DNA of 64,000 bases from Deltaproteobacteria bacterium. Lineage in GTDB: Bacteria; Bdellovibrionota; UBA2394. Every line of letters begins with the position of its first letter. The stretch's first letter is position 1. The DNA lies in NCBI GenBank assembly GCA_017302715.1, contig JAFLCD010000001.1, positions 372,001 to 436,000 of the forward strand. The letters are read 5' to 3'. Under the pieces are notes generated by a model, which saw only the letters and a program-made list of their open reading frames with translations, ran no database searches and had not been told where the DNA came from. This document shows positions 1 to 7,656 of the stretch, piece after piece. The position numbers and the translations under genes were made by a program.

Positions 1-72
1 GCGATTGCAAGAAATGAAACTAAGAGAGCTAATAGAAATCAAAATAAAGAAAGAGCGATAAAAATTTCTCAT
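1..72 (-). CDS. Lipoprotein N-terminus (partial)
   Basis: An ATG at 72 on the minus strand opens 24 codons that run off the left edge. The product begins with Arg and Tyr/Arg residues, then a hydrophobic stretch ending in FISC followed by Asn-Arg. This is a lipoprotein signal peptide with Cys22 as the expected lipidated residue. An AAGG lies a few bases upstream of the ATG. The gene starts 9 nt after the stop of the MFS gene, so the two are probably cotranscribed. Nothing can be said about the mature protein, because only the first two residues after the Cys are in the window. Confidence 0.6.
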   Translation of the reverse strand, partial: MRNFYRSFFILISISSLSFISCNR

Positions 73-81
73 ACCTTAAGT

Positions 82-1338
82 TTAAGGTGAGGGTTTTCGA
101 GGGGCAATCCATTTGACGAAATCCCAGAGGAAAACAGGTGCTATGGCAGAGAGTAAAAGAAAAACGATAAGATGCGATACAGCTAAGATCGCAAAAATTT
201 GGGGAATACTGATTTTAAATTCGAGCAAAAGAATAAGAATAATTGACGCAGCGACCATAAACAATGCGTTCAAAATATTATTGGCAGCGATCGTCTGAGA
301 TCTTGTTTCGGCGGCCGACTTATTTTGCATCAACGTATAAAGTGGAACGATAAAAAATCCACTAAAAGTCGAAAGTAAAAGTAAATCGGCATAAATTCGA
401 TTGTCCATTTCGCCACCTGCAAGCCAAAGATCAAAAGTAAAAATCGAAATTCCAATGGCGCCTAGTCCAACGAGTCCTAAGTTGAGTTTATCTTTTGAAA
501 TCTTAGAACAAAGAACCGAGCCGATAGCAATTCCAACCGAAAAGAGGGCTAGAAAAGTTGTCACTGTCTGGGGGCCTTGATGCAAAACATCGCGAACGTA
601 ATTTGGAAAAAGAGAAAGCATGGCGGCTCCAAATAACCAAAACCAAGAAATTCCAAAAATACTTACGGTGATCATTCGATTGGCGAAGGCGAGTTTTAAA
701 ATCTTCATGGTTGGCGCAAATGGATTTCGCGAAATTTCCAAATGAGGCGAGGCGGGAGGTGCCGACGGAATAAATAGGCAGGCGATCCATCCAATGATGG
801 CTGTCAGAATAAGACCAACGCTTGCGATGAGAGGATGAATATCCACAAGTAATCCACCGGTAATGGTGCCAAGCAAGATGGCAAAAAAAGTAGAGCCCTC
901 GATCAAAGCGTTACCTGCAATGAGCTCGCCTTCCGTTTTTAAAAGCTGAGGTAGAATGCTGTATTTGATGGGGCCAAAAAAAGAGGAGTGAACGCCCATC
1001 AAAAAAAGTACAATCAACAAAAATTCAAACTGATGAAAATAAAATCCAACAGCGGCAAGCAACATAAAAATTATTTCTGCGAGTTTAATCCATCGAATGA
1101 TAAAAGTTTTTTCAAATTTATCGGCGAGTTGTCCCGCCGTCGCAGAAAATAAAAAAAACGGCAGGATAAAAATTCCCCCTGCGAATACGACCATCTGCGA
1201 CGAAGGCATTCCAAAAACCGATGCCGATTGAAACGCGATCAAAATCACCATGGCGCTTTTTAAAAAATTATCGTTGAAAGCGCCTAAAAACTGAGTGCAA
1301 AAATACGGAAAAAACTTTCGTTCAAAGAGAAGGCGCAC
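82..1338 (-). CDS. MFS transporter, LplT-like
   Basis: This is a 418-residue integral membrane protein with about twelve hydrophobic segments. The N-terminal motif FLGAFNDNFLKSA (about residues 17-29) is typical of the LplT branch of the major facilitator superfamily, including the MFS half of Aas. That branch flips lysophospholipids across the inner membrane in enterobacteria. No acyltransferase domain is fused to it, and none is adjacent. The start is GTG; no in-frame ATG lies close upstream. A lipoprotein gene follows directly. The family assignment is firm. The substrate is inferred from the motif only and could differ. Confidence 0.8.
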   Translation of the reverse strand: MRLLFERKFFPYFCTQFLGAFNDNFLKSAMVILIAFQSASVFGMPSSQMVVFAGGIFILPFFLFSATAGQLADKFEKTFIIRWIKLAEIIFMLLAAVGFYFHQFEFLLIVLFLMGVHSSFFGPIKYSILPQLLKTEGELIAGNALIEGSTFFAILLGTITGGLLVDIHPLIASVGLILTAIIGWIACLFIPSAPPASPHLEISRNPFAPTMKILKLAFANRMITVSIFGISWFWLFGAAMLSLFPNYVRDVLHQGPQTVTTFLALFSVGIAIGSVLCSKISKDKLNLGLVGLGAIGISIFTFDLWLAGGEMDNRIYADLLLLSTFSGFFIVPLYTLMQNKSAAETRSQTIAANNILNALFMVAASIILILLLEFKISIPQIFAILAVSHLIVFLLLSAIAPVFLWDFVKWIAPRKPSP

Positions 1339-1398
1339 AAGACATGCTAGCTAAATCGAATGGAACATCCAATTTTGATTTTAAGCAGAACGAGAGTT

Positions 1399-2316
1399 TC
1401 AGCGTCGCTTTAGAAATTCGTATCTTTCAAGGTTGGCTTTAGATCGATCTGCCCAGTCGGCGTACACATCATCCTCAAGTTTGCTTCTCGCTTCATCGAT
1501 GAGTTTATGAGCCGTAGCCCATACTCTCCCTCGATAGATCGCCTCTAGATTTGGAATGAGATAAAAAAGACTTTGTCCAACTTCTGGAGCATAGGAAAAG
1601 CTAATATCAGGTTTTTGGGGTCGATCATCCATGGGAGTGTGTAAATCTAAATGGTTTAGCGATTCAAATGAAACTGCTTCGATGGCTGTAAAATAGAGTC
1701 GTGCATCAGCTTCTGAAAGCAAATCTTTTTCTTTAGCTTTTCCACTTAATAGATTTTGAAGTTTTCTAAGCTGTGTATCGTTTAAAACTTTCCATTTATG
1801 TAAAGTGTCTAAGTCTTCTTTAAGACGCCAAATTTCATGATCGAGCGCTCGAGTACTATCTCGAAAAGTTTCGAGCATATCTAAAGTTGTTTTCCAGGTG
1901 CTAACATTTTCTTGATAATGCTTGCTACCTGCTCGATGTCTTATTCTTTCAATGAGGTCACACAAAAAATCTGGAGCCGTTGCTTTTCCTGCAGCTTTAT
2001 GTGGGAGTGAATTTGCAAGAATGAGCGCAGTTGTTGCTGCAATACTTGTCTTAGGTTTTGTAATTTTTTTTGCAAGTCGACTTATTGAGAGCGACACTCC
2101 TTCTGTCGTTGTAAAAATATCGCGAATGAGCGAGTGAAGTTTGTCATTATCAACTCCCTTTAGAGCTTTATCTAAATCTTCATAGGCAGATGGAAGTCCA
2201 TCGGCGATTTTTCCCGTGATAGATTTACAAATGAGCGGGATTCGTTCGCGCGCAAAACTGGGCGAAGGAGATGCAAAAATAAACGCTAAAAATAGGATTA
2301 CGCCCAATCGAAGCAT
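1399..2316 (-). CDS. Exported helical protein of unknown function
   Basis: The 305-residue product starts with a clear Sec signal peptide (hydrophobic core after MLRLG, cleavage expected near SFARE). The mature part is mostly predicted helix and charged, and ends in a Lys/Arg-rich tail. I do not recognise a family. The mature region begins close to a CKSITGK segment (Cys30), which resembles Cys segments in other exported proteins of this window. The gene is divergent from another exported protein at 2388. A -24/-12 promoter (2329-2344) sits 14 nt (from the -12 C) before its ATG, so sigma-54 control is likely. Confidence 0.6.
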   Translation of the reverse strand: MLRLGVILFLAFIFASPSPSFARERIPLICKSITGKIADGLPSAYEDLDKALKGVDNDKLHSLIRDIFTTTEGVSLSISRLAKKITKPKTSIAATTALILANSLPHKAAGKATAPDFLCDLIERIRHRAGSKHYQENVSTWKTTLDMLETFRDSTRALDHEIWRLKEDLDTLHKWKVLNDTQLRKLQNLLSGKAKEKDLLSEADARLYFTAIEAVSFESLNHLDLHTPMDDRPQKPDISFSYAPEVGQSLFYLIPNLEAIYRGRVWATAHKLIDEARSKLEDDVYADWADRSKANLERYEFLKRR

Positions 2317-2328
2317 AAGGCCTAGAAG

Positions 2329-2344
2329 TGCAAGATTTAGGCCA
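2329..2344 (-). promoter_or_regulatory. Putative sigma-54 promoter
   Basis: Read on the minus strand the sequence is TGGCCTAAATCTTGCA. It has the GG-N10-GC spacing of -24/-12 promoters and a perfect TTGCA. The AC of TGGCAC is changed to CT. The -12 C is at 2330 and the gene's ATG begins at 2316, so the predicted transcript would have a leader of only about two bases. Confidence 0.5.
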
Positions 2345-2359
2345 AAACTGGGGGGTTAA

Positions 2360-2375
2360 TGGCATAGGAATTGCA
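2360..2375 (+). promoter_or_regulatory. Putative sigma-54 promoter
   Basis: The sequence TGGCATAGGAATTGCA matches the -24/-12 consensus TGGCAC-N5-TTGCA with one mismatch and correct spacing. The -12 C at 2374 is 14 nt before the ATG at 2388, the same geometry as the divergent site at 2329-2344. The predicted transcript start is about 2386. Confidence 0.6.
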
Positions 2376-2387
2376 TATTTAGTAGGA

Positions 2388-3587
2388 ATGGGTGGCAGAA
2401 ATATCATTTGGATATTTATTTTTAGCTTTTTATACGTATTGAGTTTTTCTCAGCGTATTTCTGCCAAAGATATTCGTTCTACTTGTGTAAATATTTTAGA
2501 AAATATTCGGGCCGATGCAAAAACTTTAGGATTATCTGAAAATTTCGTCGACGCATGGGTCGTTCCAAATCAAAAAATGGTAACTGATCCTCTTCAATAT
2601 TTTAAATCAGTTGATCGATACGATTTTGTGTGGGCTCCCAAAGCCGTGGAATATTTACGCTGGTATGCAGAAAAACAATGGAAATATTATTCTTTCGTCA
2701 GTCGTTTCGGCGCCACCCAGAGAATAAAAGAAAATGCAAAAATTAGATTAGCTATCATTCAAGAAGTTGCATCAGTTTTGCCCTCTAAATCACATCCAAA
2801 TATGACTTATATTCAGCTAATGCATGGATTAAATATTTTAATGTTAGCGGGACATGTGGATCATCCTCATTACAGGGATGTTAATAATTCGAGATATCTT
2901 CTTAACTGGTCTCTAAATTCATTTCGATTAAGCCAAGAGTTTGCATGGGATTGGGGACAAAATTCCACAGGAGAGAATCGAGTTAAATTAGAAACACCTC
3001 TTTATAGATATTGGCCAGAGACTGAAAGCCTATCGATTCCTGAATTAAATCTTCGACGAGTTTTACCGCAATATTCATTAGGGCTCATAAAACAATGGGG
3101 TGTACGGGCAGATCGAGAATGGATGGGGCGAAAACTTTTTTTCTTTCATGATCTAGGGCATAGCGATTCAAGTTTGGGTTTAGATAGGGACTCTATAGGT
3201 GTTCCTACTCAAATAGATAGAGATCATGGTTTAAATTGGAGCGATCTTAATAAATTTTATTCTGCAATTCATCAGCGCATTCTAAACGAACAAACTCGCC
3301 AGCAGCGTTTAGAGCAAATTGAAAATCCAGATTTACGTTTTACTGTTGAAGCCGTTCATTTTTGGCAAGCACATGAAAACGGTGTCTTTTTAGATTCATC
3401 GCGCTCCTACAATATACCTTTTACGCCGCAAGCTATGCACAAACAGATAGTTTCAGATAGATCATCTATTGAAAGTGAAATTACTAAACGACTTAAGCCA
3501 AGTGATTTTGGCTCACGACGATTTCGTCCCTATGTAAATCCAGCCATTCAAATTCAGCTGGAATATTTAGAAAGTATTTTGCCTTAA
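2388..3587 (+). CDS. Exported protein of unknown function
   Basis: I chose the ATG at 2388 (399 residues) because it gives a compact signal peptide (MGGRNIIWIF and a hydrophobic core, cleavage near RISAKD) and lies just after a sigma-54-type promoter. An upstream in-frame start at 2328 would place 20 extra residues before it and would overlap that promoter. After the signal there is STCVNILEN (Cys33). The C-terminal half carries FFFHDLGHSD and a later EAVHFWQAHE segment, rich in His, Asp and Glu, which could form a metal site; this is only a guess. I recognise no family. The gene is divergent from another exported protein. Confidence 0.6.
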   Translation: MGGRNIIWIFIFSFLYVLSFSQRISAKDIRSTCVNILENIRADAKTLGLSENFVDAWVVPNQKMVTDPLQYFKSVDRYDFVWAPKAVEYLRWYAEKQWKYYSFVSRFGATQRIKENAKIRLAIIQEVASVLPSKSHPNMTYIQLMHGLNILMLAGHVDHPHYRDVNNSRYLLNWSLNSFRLSQEFAWDWGQNSTGENRVKLETPLYRYWPETESLSIPELNLRRVLPQYSLGLIKQWGVRADREWMGRKLFFFHDLGHSDSSLGLDRDSIGVPTQIDRDHGLNWSDLNKFYSAIHQRILNEQTRQQRLEQIENPDLRFTVEAVHFWQAHENGVFLDSSRSYNIPFTPQAMHKQIVSDRSSIESEITKRLKPSDFGSRRFRPYVNPAIQIQLEYLESILP

Positions 3588-3616
3588 TTAAAGCCTGTTT
3601 ACGCTTAAATCGGTAT

Positions 3617-3638
3617 ATGGTACACTTTTTTGTACCAT
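3617..3638. promoter_or_regulatory. Operator-like inverted repeat over a start codon
   Basis: ATGGTACA and TGTACCAT form a perfect 8-bp inverted repeat around a 6-nt T-rich spacer. The right arm contains the first two bases of the ATG at 3637 of the HTH gene. The site is well placed for autorepression by that HTH protein. As RNA, the same dyad would sequester the start codon. No strong Shine-Dalgarno sequence is visible. Confidence 0.55.
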
Positions 3639-4191
3639 GAGCCTAAACCTTAAAAATTCACCTCTTTCAGAACGAGCTTTGGCGGAGAAGCTTGGTATTT
3701 CTCGTACGACTCTTCGATCATGGAAAGATGGAAGTAAGAAAATGAATTTTTCTACTCTTGAAAAATTAACAGATGCAGAAGGAAAAAAACTTTTAATTCT
3801 TACTATTAATCCTAAGATCTCTCTTTCATCTGATGATTCTATTCCGGCTGTTTCGACTCGAGTTCATGAAGAAGGATTTGAGACTTGGAAAATTCATTTT
3901 TTTGATTATGTCGATGATCTTCGACGTTCAAAAGATTCCCGTCTCTTTTTATTGCCGCCAATTTCTCAGTTGGATCTGCGATTAAAAGCCATTTTGGCAT
4001 CTATGACTCTCTCGCTAGCTTACGAACTTTCAATGGAAGCTCCGGAATGGGCAGGGCAGGATTATTTTTTATCTGAGCCTTGGTTTCCTTCACAGTCTGA
4101 ATCTTTGAAAGCGAGCGCTTTGATTGAATCACCTTTAGCTTTTCGAAAAAATAATATATTTGTTTTATCGAATTTTCTCGAAAGGCGTTAA
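3637..4191 (+). CDS. HTH (XRE-like) protein, probable antitoxin/regulator
   Basis: The 184-residue protein begins with a short helix-turn-helix, ALAEKLGISRTTLRSWKDGS (about residues 15-34), typical of XRE-type DNA-binding domains. The remainder is a helical C-terminal part that I do not recognise. The gene is followed after 2 nt by a nucleotidyltransferase-like gene, and its start lies inside a perfect inverted repeat. Together these suggest an autoregulated two-gene module in which this protein is the DNA-binding partner. That module role is inferred from arrangement; an ordinary transcription factor remains possible. Confidence 0.65.
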   Translation: MSLNLKNSPLSERALAEKLGISRTTLRSWKDGSKKMNFSTLEKLTDAEGKKLLILTINPKISLSSDDSIPAVSTRVHEEGFETWKIHFFDYVDDLRRSKDSRLFLLPPISQLDLRLKAILASMTLSLAYELSMEAPEWAGQDYFLSEPWFPSQSESLKASALIESPLAFRKNNIFVLSNFLERR

Positions 4192-4193
4192 AA

Positions 4194-4694
4194 ATGAAAA
4201 CCCAAGAAATCAAATCGCTCTTAAAAGAATTGAATGAATGGCTCAAGCTTCATAAATTAAAAGGTGAAATTGGAATCGTAGGTGGGGCGGCAATGTGTCT
4301 AGCTTACAACGCTCGAGCTGCAACAAAAGATGTGGATGCTATTTTTGAGCCATCCTCTGAAATTCGAAAAGCCGTGAAGGAAATTGCCGAGCGAAGAAAT
4401 ATCGCTTCAGATTGGTTGAATGATGCAGCGAAGGGATATTTGCAGCCAGAATTTCCAAAGCAAAATCTTTTTGACTGGAGCCATTTAAGTATTTGGGTGC
4501 CAGCACCTAGCTATATGTTGGCGATGAAAACGATTAGTGCGAGATGGGATACTTCGGATCGAGATGATTTTCAATTTCTCATTAAGAAATTGAAAATCAA
4601 GTCCGCCGAAGAAGTTTTCGATATCGTTGAAAACTATTATCCCAAAAAGCGAATCCCTGCGAAGACCAAATTTTTCGTAGAAGAATTATTTTAA
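4194..4694 (+). CDS. Nucleotidyltransferase-fold protein (DUF6036/AbiEii-like)
   Basis: This 166-residue protein has the nucleotidyltransferase signature GIVGGAAMCLAYNARAATKD followed by VDAIF. That supplies the Gly-Gly turn and an Asp-x-Asp metal pair, as in DUF6036 and AbiEii/MNT-type proteins. The later segment SYMLAMKTISARWDTSDRDD matches the conserved Lys/Arg and Asp-Asp region of this group. It follows an HTH gene after 2 nt. In related pairs the nucleotidyltransferase is the toxin or effector and the HTH protein its control. The fold is well supported; toxicity and target are inference. Its stop overlaps that of the convergent topo VI gene by 4 nt. Confidence 0.7.
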   Translation: MKTQEIKSLLKELNEWLKLHKLKGEIGIVGGAAMCLAYNARAATKDVDAIFEPSSEIRKAVKEIAERRNIASDWLNDAAKGYLQPEFPKQNLFDWSHLSIWVPAPSYMLAMKTISARWDTSDRDDFQFLIKKLKIKSAEEVFDIVENYYPKKRIPAKTKFFVEELF

Positions 4695-5800
4695 GGCAAA
4701 AATTTATCGGCGTGTTTAATTTTTTGCGGCAGATATTCATCCATCACATAATTTAATCCGTGCTTTGCGAGCGCTTGTTGCTCAGCACGAACACCCATCT
4801 TCATCATCTGCTCAATCGCTTTGACCCAAGGCTTATGGTACTGAAAAAACGGATCGTTCTTAATCGCATCTTTGGCGCGCTTGATGTCCACGTCTTTAAG
4901 CGGATGCGTTGGCAATTTGTAATCGATAATATCTTGAGGCGTGATGCCCATGAAAGTCGCCTGAGGAACACAGAAAAATTCGTTGATATGCGCGGCGTTT
5001 CCCGAACCCACTTTGAGTGTTCGATAAATATTGGCGATTCCGTAGGGATCGCCGTCGACAAAAGTATAAACAGGAGTCTTCATCGAGTCGGCCATTCGGC
5101 GAACAAATCTTCGGGTGGCGCGAGTGGGAACTCCTCCCATCGAAATCAAAATGCAGTTCGCTTTGCGCCAGTAGTTATGCGCAACCAATCGCTGAAACAT
5201 ACCCGCGGTTTCGATGCATAAAATAAATTTAGCTTTCGTTTGAAATTCTAAATGCTCTACAGAAATGGGAATCGAATAGGCACCTGATCCAAATCCGGTG
5301 CAGTCAATCTTGAGCGGCTTTCCGGTATCGCGATCTTTATCGATGACCACGAGTTGACCTGCAACTTCGCCGCCCTTTTCTTCGGGCAAAAATCTAAGTT
5401 GCTCGCGATTTACGCACATCATGGCTTCGATATCATCCATGACGGTGTCGGATTCAGGCTGTTCATCGAAACGAGCAGGTCCCCAGTTTTTCGAAATATA
5501 ATACATCTCTCTTTTCGAAGCGTGATCGTCGGTGTCGATCAATTCTTTCGAAGCCGACATCATCTTCAAAGTTTGAGCAAAACCTTTGACAGTATTGTAG
5601 GTAAGCGTTCGCGTTTTATATTGGTTAGTGAGCGCGAGATATCCGGATTTTTTTTCGTACTTTACGTTGCTCAAAGCGCGAACCGGCATTCTGAGTTGGG
5701 GCTTCTGCCCTTTCAGAGCTTTGTCGTAAATTTCTCGCGCCGTATCGTTGATTCCCGTGAGAGCTTTATTGTCTGCTTTTGCGTCGGATTTTTTTGCCAT
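4691..5800 (-). CDS. top6A: DNA topoisomerase VI subunit A (Spo11-like)
   Basis: The 369-residue product is a type IIB topoisomerase DNA-cleaving subunit. The 5Y-CAP region has ASKREMYYISKNWG with a Tyr pair at 100-101, one of which is the nucleophile. The Toprim domain has the metal-binding Glu197 (CIETAGMFQRL) and Asp249/Asp251 in FVDGDPYGIA. The segment MGGVPTRATRRFVRRM is also family-typical. Length is normal for archaeal homologues. It lies 2 nt downstream of the B subunit, so an A2B2 enzyme that passes DNA duplexes is expected. Type IIB enzymes are mainly archaeal and plant; bacterial cases are scattered, which suggests old horizontal transfer. Confidence 0.93.
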   Translation of the reverse strand: MAKKSDAKADNKALTGINDTAREIYDKALKGQKPQLRMPVRALSNVKYEKKSGYLALTNQYKTRTLTYNTVKGFAQTLKMMSASKELIDTDDHASKREMYYISKNWGPARFDEQPESDTVMDDIEAMMCVNREQLRFLPEEKGGEVAGQLVVIDKDRDTGKPLKIDCTGFGSGAYSIPISVEHLEFQTKAKFILCIETAGMFQRLVAHNYWRKANCILISMGGVPTRATRRFVRRMADSMKTPVYTFVDGDPYGIANIYRTLKVGSGNAAHINEFFCVPQATFMGITPQDIIDYKLPTHPLKDVDIKRAKDAIKNDPFFQYHKPWVKAIEQMMKMGVRAEQQALAKHGLNYVMDEYLPQKIKHADKFLP

Positions 5801-5802
5801 CG

Positions 5803-7557
5803 TTAATTTCCTTCTAACTTTGCTTTTTCAAGAGTGTTTCGGAGTGTGCCCACTACTTTTTCTCTTTGAGGATCGCTGAGCTTCAGCATTTCTTGCAGAG
5901 CTTCTCCGATAAACGGAATATATGTGTCTATATAATTAGCTTTTCGTTCTGCCTCAGCCGCTCGTCTTGCTCGAGAAACGTGCAAACTTAATTGGCGAGC
6001 GCATTCAAGCACGGCCAATCGAATTTCTTGTTTGATTTCTGGGTAATCGGCAATGGCTTCTTTACTTTCAGAAGTAAAGGGAACCCAGACACTTGCCACA
6101 TGAATTAAAATCGCAATCGGACCTGTCGGAAGAGAATTTTTTGATTGGTTGAGTCCGTAATTTTTCCAATCCATTTTTGTGAGCACGCGATTCGTCGCAC
6201 AAGCGGTCGGTTGAAACTGCAGCGGCACTCGATTTGCAAATCGGTACACCGTCATCTGCTCATCACCTGGAAGTTCTCCGCCATAAGCAAGAGCGCATTC
6301 AACCACGAAGGGATTTCCACGATACACGCTCGGACTTCGAGTGGTCGCTGTATAAAAATCAGCTTTTGTTTGATGCTTAAGCGTATCTACGATTAAATCC
6401 TCACCAATCGGAACCACGCAGTCGGTAGGTGGACTCATGATCGAAACTTTTGGAATCGCCTCATGAATTTTATTGAGCTGTTCGTGTGTGGCTTTGCTCA
6501 TGGGCATATCTTTTACGCCGGCCTGTTTAAAAATTTCATCCGCTACTTTGTCAGAGACTCTCGAAAAATCAGTTGCCATGAATTTTTTCAAATTCTTAGC
6601 CGAAGTTTCCATCGCCATCTGGTGAAAACGTCCAAGCTCAACACCGTAAGGGTGGGGCTTGATTTCAGAAGGCAAATGAGGGAGCTCATTTATTTTTCTT
6701 GGATAATCAAATTTCTGTCCGTCAGGATCGACAAAGTGAAAAGTCGCATGGGGATTGCTCAGTGTATTTTGCAAAATAAATTCATCCACCGATTGCCGAC
6801 CGCGTTGATAGCGACCTTCTAAAGTAATTTCAACACTCGTTCCTGATTTAGATGAATGAGGCCAAGAAGTTTCTTTTTCAGTAAGAACTTCTGGTTTGTT
6901 TGTTTTAGTATCAATTTTTAATTCTACAAAAGTAGCTTTTGCTTCCTTTGGAATCTTCGAAATAATGCGCATGGGTTTTCCGGTCGTCATTTGTCCGTAC
7001 ATTCCCGCGGCAGAAATACCGATACCCTGCTGACCTCGAGACATTTTCATTCGGTGAAATTTAGAGCCATACAAAAGCTTTCCGAAAATTTTTCCGATCT
7101 GAGTGGCGACAATTCCCGGACCATTATCAATAATTGTCAGGTGAAATCTTTCGGTAGGAATAGGACCTTTTTTGGCGCCTTTCTTTTCAACTTTTTCTTC
7201 GCCACTGTCTTTTGCAGCAGCGTCCACCTCGGGCTCTTTAAGTTTTGGAGACAGACGATCAAGCTTCACAGTGATTTCAGGAAGAATTCCAGCTTCTTCA
7301 CAAGCATCTAAAGAATTATCGATAGCTTCTTTCACCGTGGTGAGCAGAGCCTTTTTTGGATTATCGAATCCTAATAAATGTCGATTTTTTGCAAAAAATT
7401 CAGAAACTGAAATTTCGCGTTGGCGTTTAGCCATGGACTCGGCGTTTTCGACAGGCGCTCGTTTTGGCGATTTGATATGTTGCTTACCTTTTGCCATGAC
7501 TTTTTCTTCAGCTTTCTCGGATTTTGCTGCTAAGGCAGCGGATTTTCTTTTTCCCAT
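5803..7557 (-). CDS. top6B: DNA topoisomerase VI subunit B (GHKL ATPase)
   Basis: The 584-residue ATPase subunit shows all GHKL motifs: EAIDNSLDAC (Glu77, Asn81), IDNGPGI (143-149) and RGQQGIGISAAGMYGQ (174-189). These are followed by the transducer region. Two features are unusual. About 40 basic residues precede the conserved MAKRQREISVSEFFAKN start, and a Lys/Glu-rich insert lies at about residues 105-132 between the first two motifs. The start at 7557 has only a weak AGG upstream; internal starts at residues 21 and 42 are possible. The gene pairs with top6A 2 nt downstream. ATP binding by this subunit would drive gate closure. Confidence 0.93.
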   Translation of the reverse strand: MGKRKSAALAAKSEKAEEKVMAKGKQHIKSPKRAPVENAESMAKRQREISVSEFFAKNRHLLGFDNPKKALLTTVKEAIDNSLDACEEAGILPEITVKLDRLSPKLKEPEVDAAAKDSGEEKVEKKGAKKGPIPTERFHLTIIDNGPGIVATQIGKIFGKLLYGSKFHRMKMSRGQQGIGISAAGMYGQMTTGKPMRIISKIPKEAKATFVELKIDTKTNKPEVLTEKETSWPHSSKSGTSVEITLEGRYQRGRQSVDEFILQNTLSNPHATFHFVDPDGQKFDYPRKINELPHLPSEIKPHPYGVELGRFHQMAMETSAKNLKKFMATDFSRVSDKVADEIFKQAGVKDMPMSKATHEQLNKIHEAIPKVSIMSPPTDCVVPIGEDLIVDTLKHQTKADFYTATTRSPSVYRGNPFVVECALAYGGELPGDEQMTVYRFANRVPLQFQPTACATNRVLTKMDWKNYGLNQSKNSLPTGPIAILIHVASVWVPFTSESKEAIADYPEIKQEIRLAVLECARQLSLHVSRARRAAEAERKANYIDTYIPFIGEALQEMLKLSDPQREKVVGTLRNTLEKAKLEGN

Positions 7558-7643
7558 TTGCCTAACATAATCGAGAACTTAGAGGTTTCGCAACGAGTTA
7601 TCCTTCTCTCGCTGCATCAAAACAGTCCTTGTGATCACTGCGC

Positions 7644-7649
7644 TATAAT
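7644..7649 (+). promoter_or_regulatory. -10 element TATAAT, near-leaderless promoter
   Basis: A perfect TATAAT lies 8 nt before the GTG at 7657. I see no good -35 at 16-18 nt. If used, transcription would start at about 7656, so the mRNA would have essentially no leader. The AAGGAG that follows abuts the GTG and is too close to act as a normal ribosome-binding site. Confidence 0.4.
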
Positions 7650-7656
7650 ATAAGGA

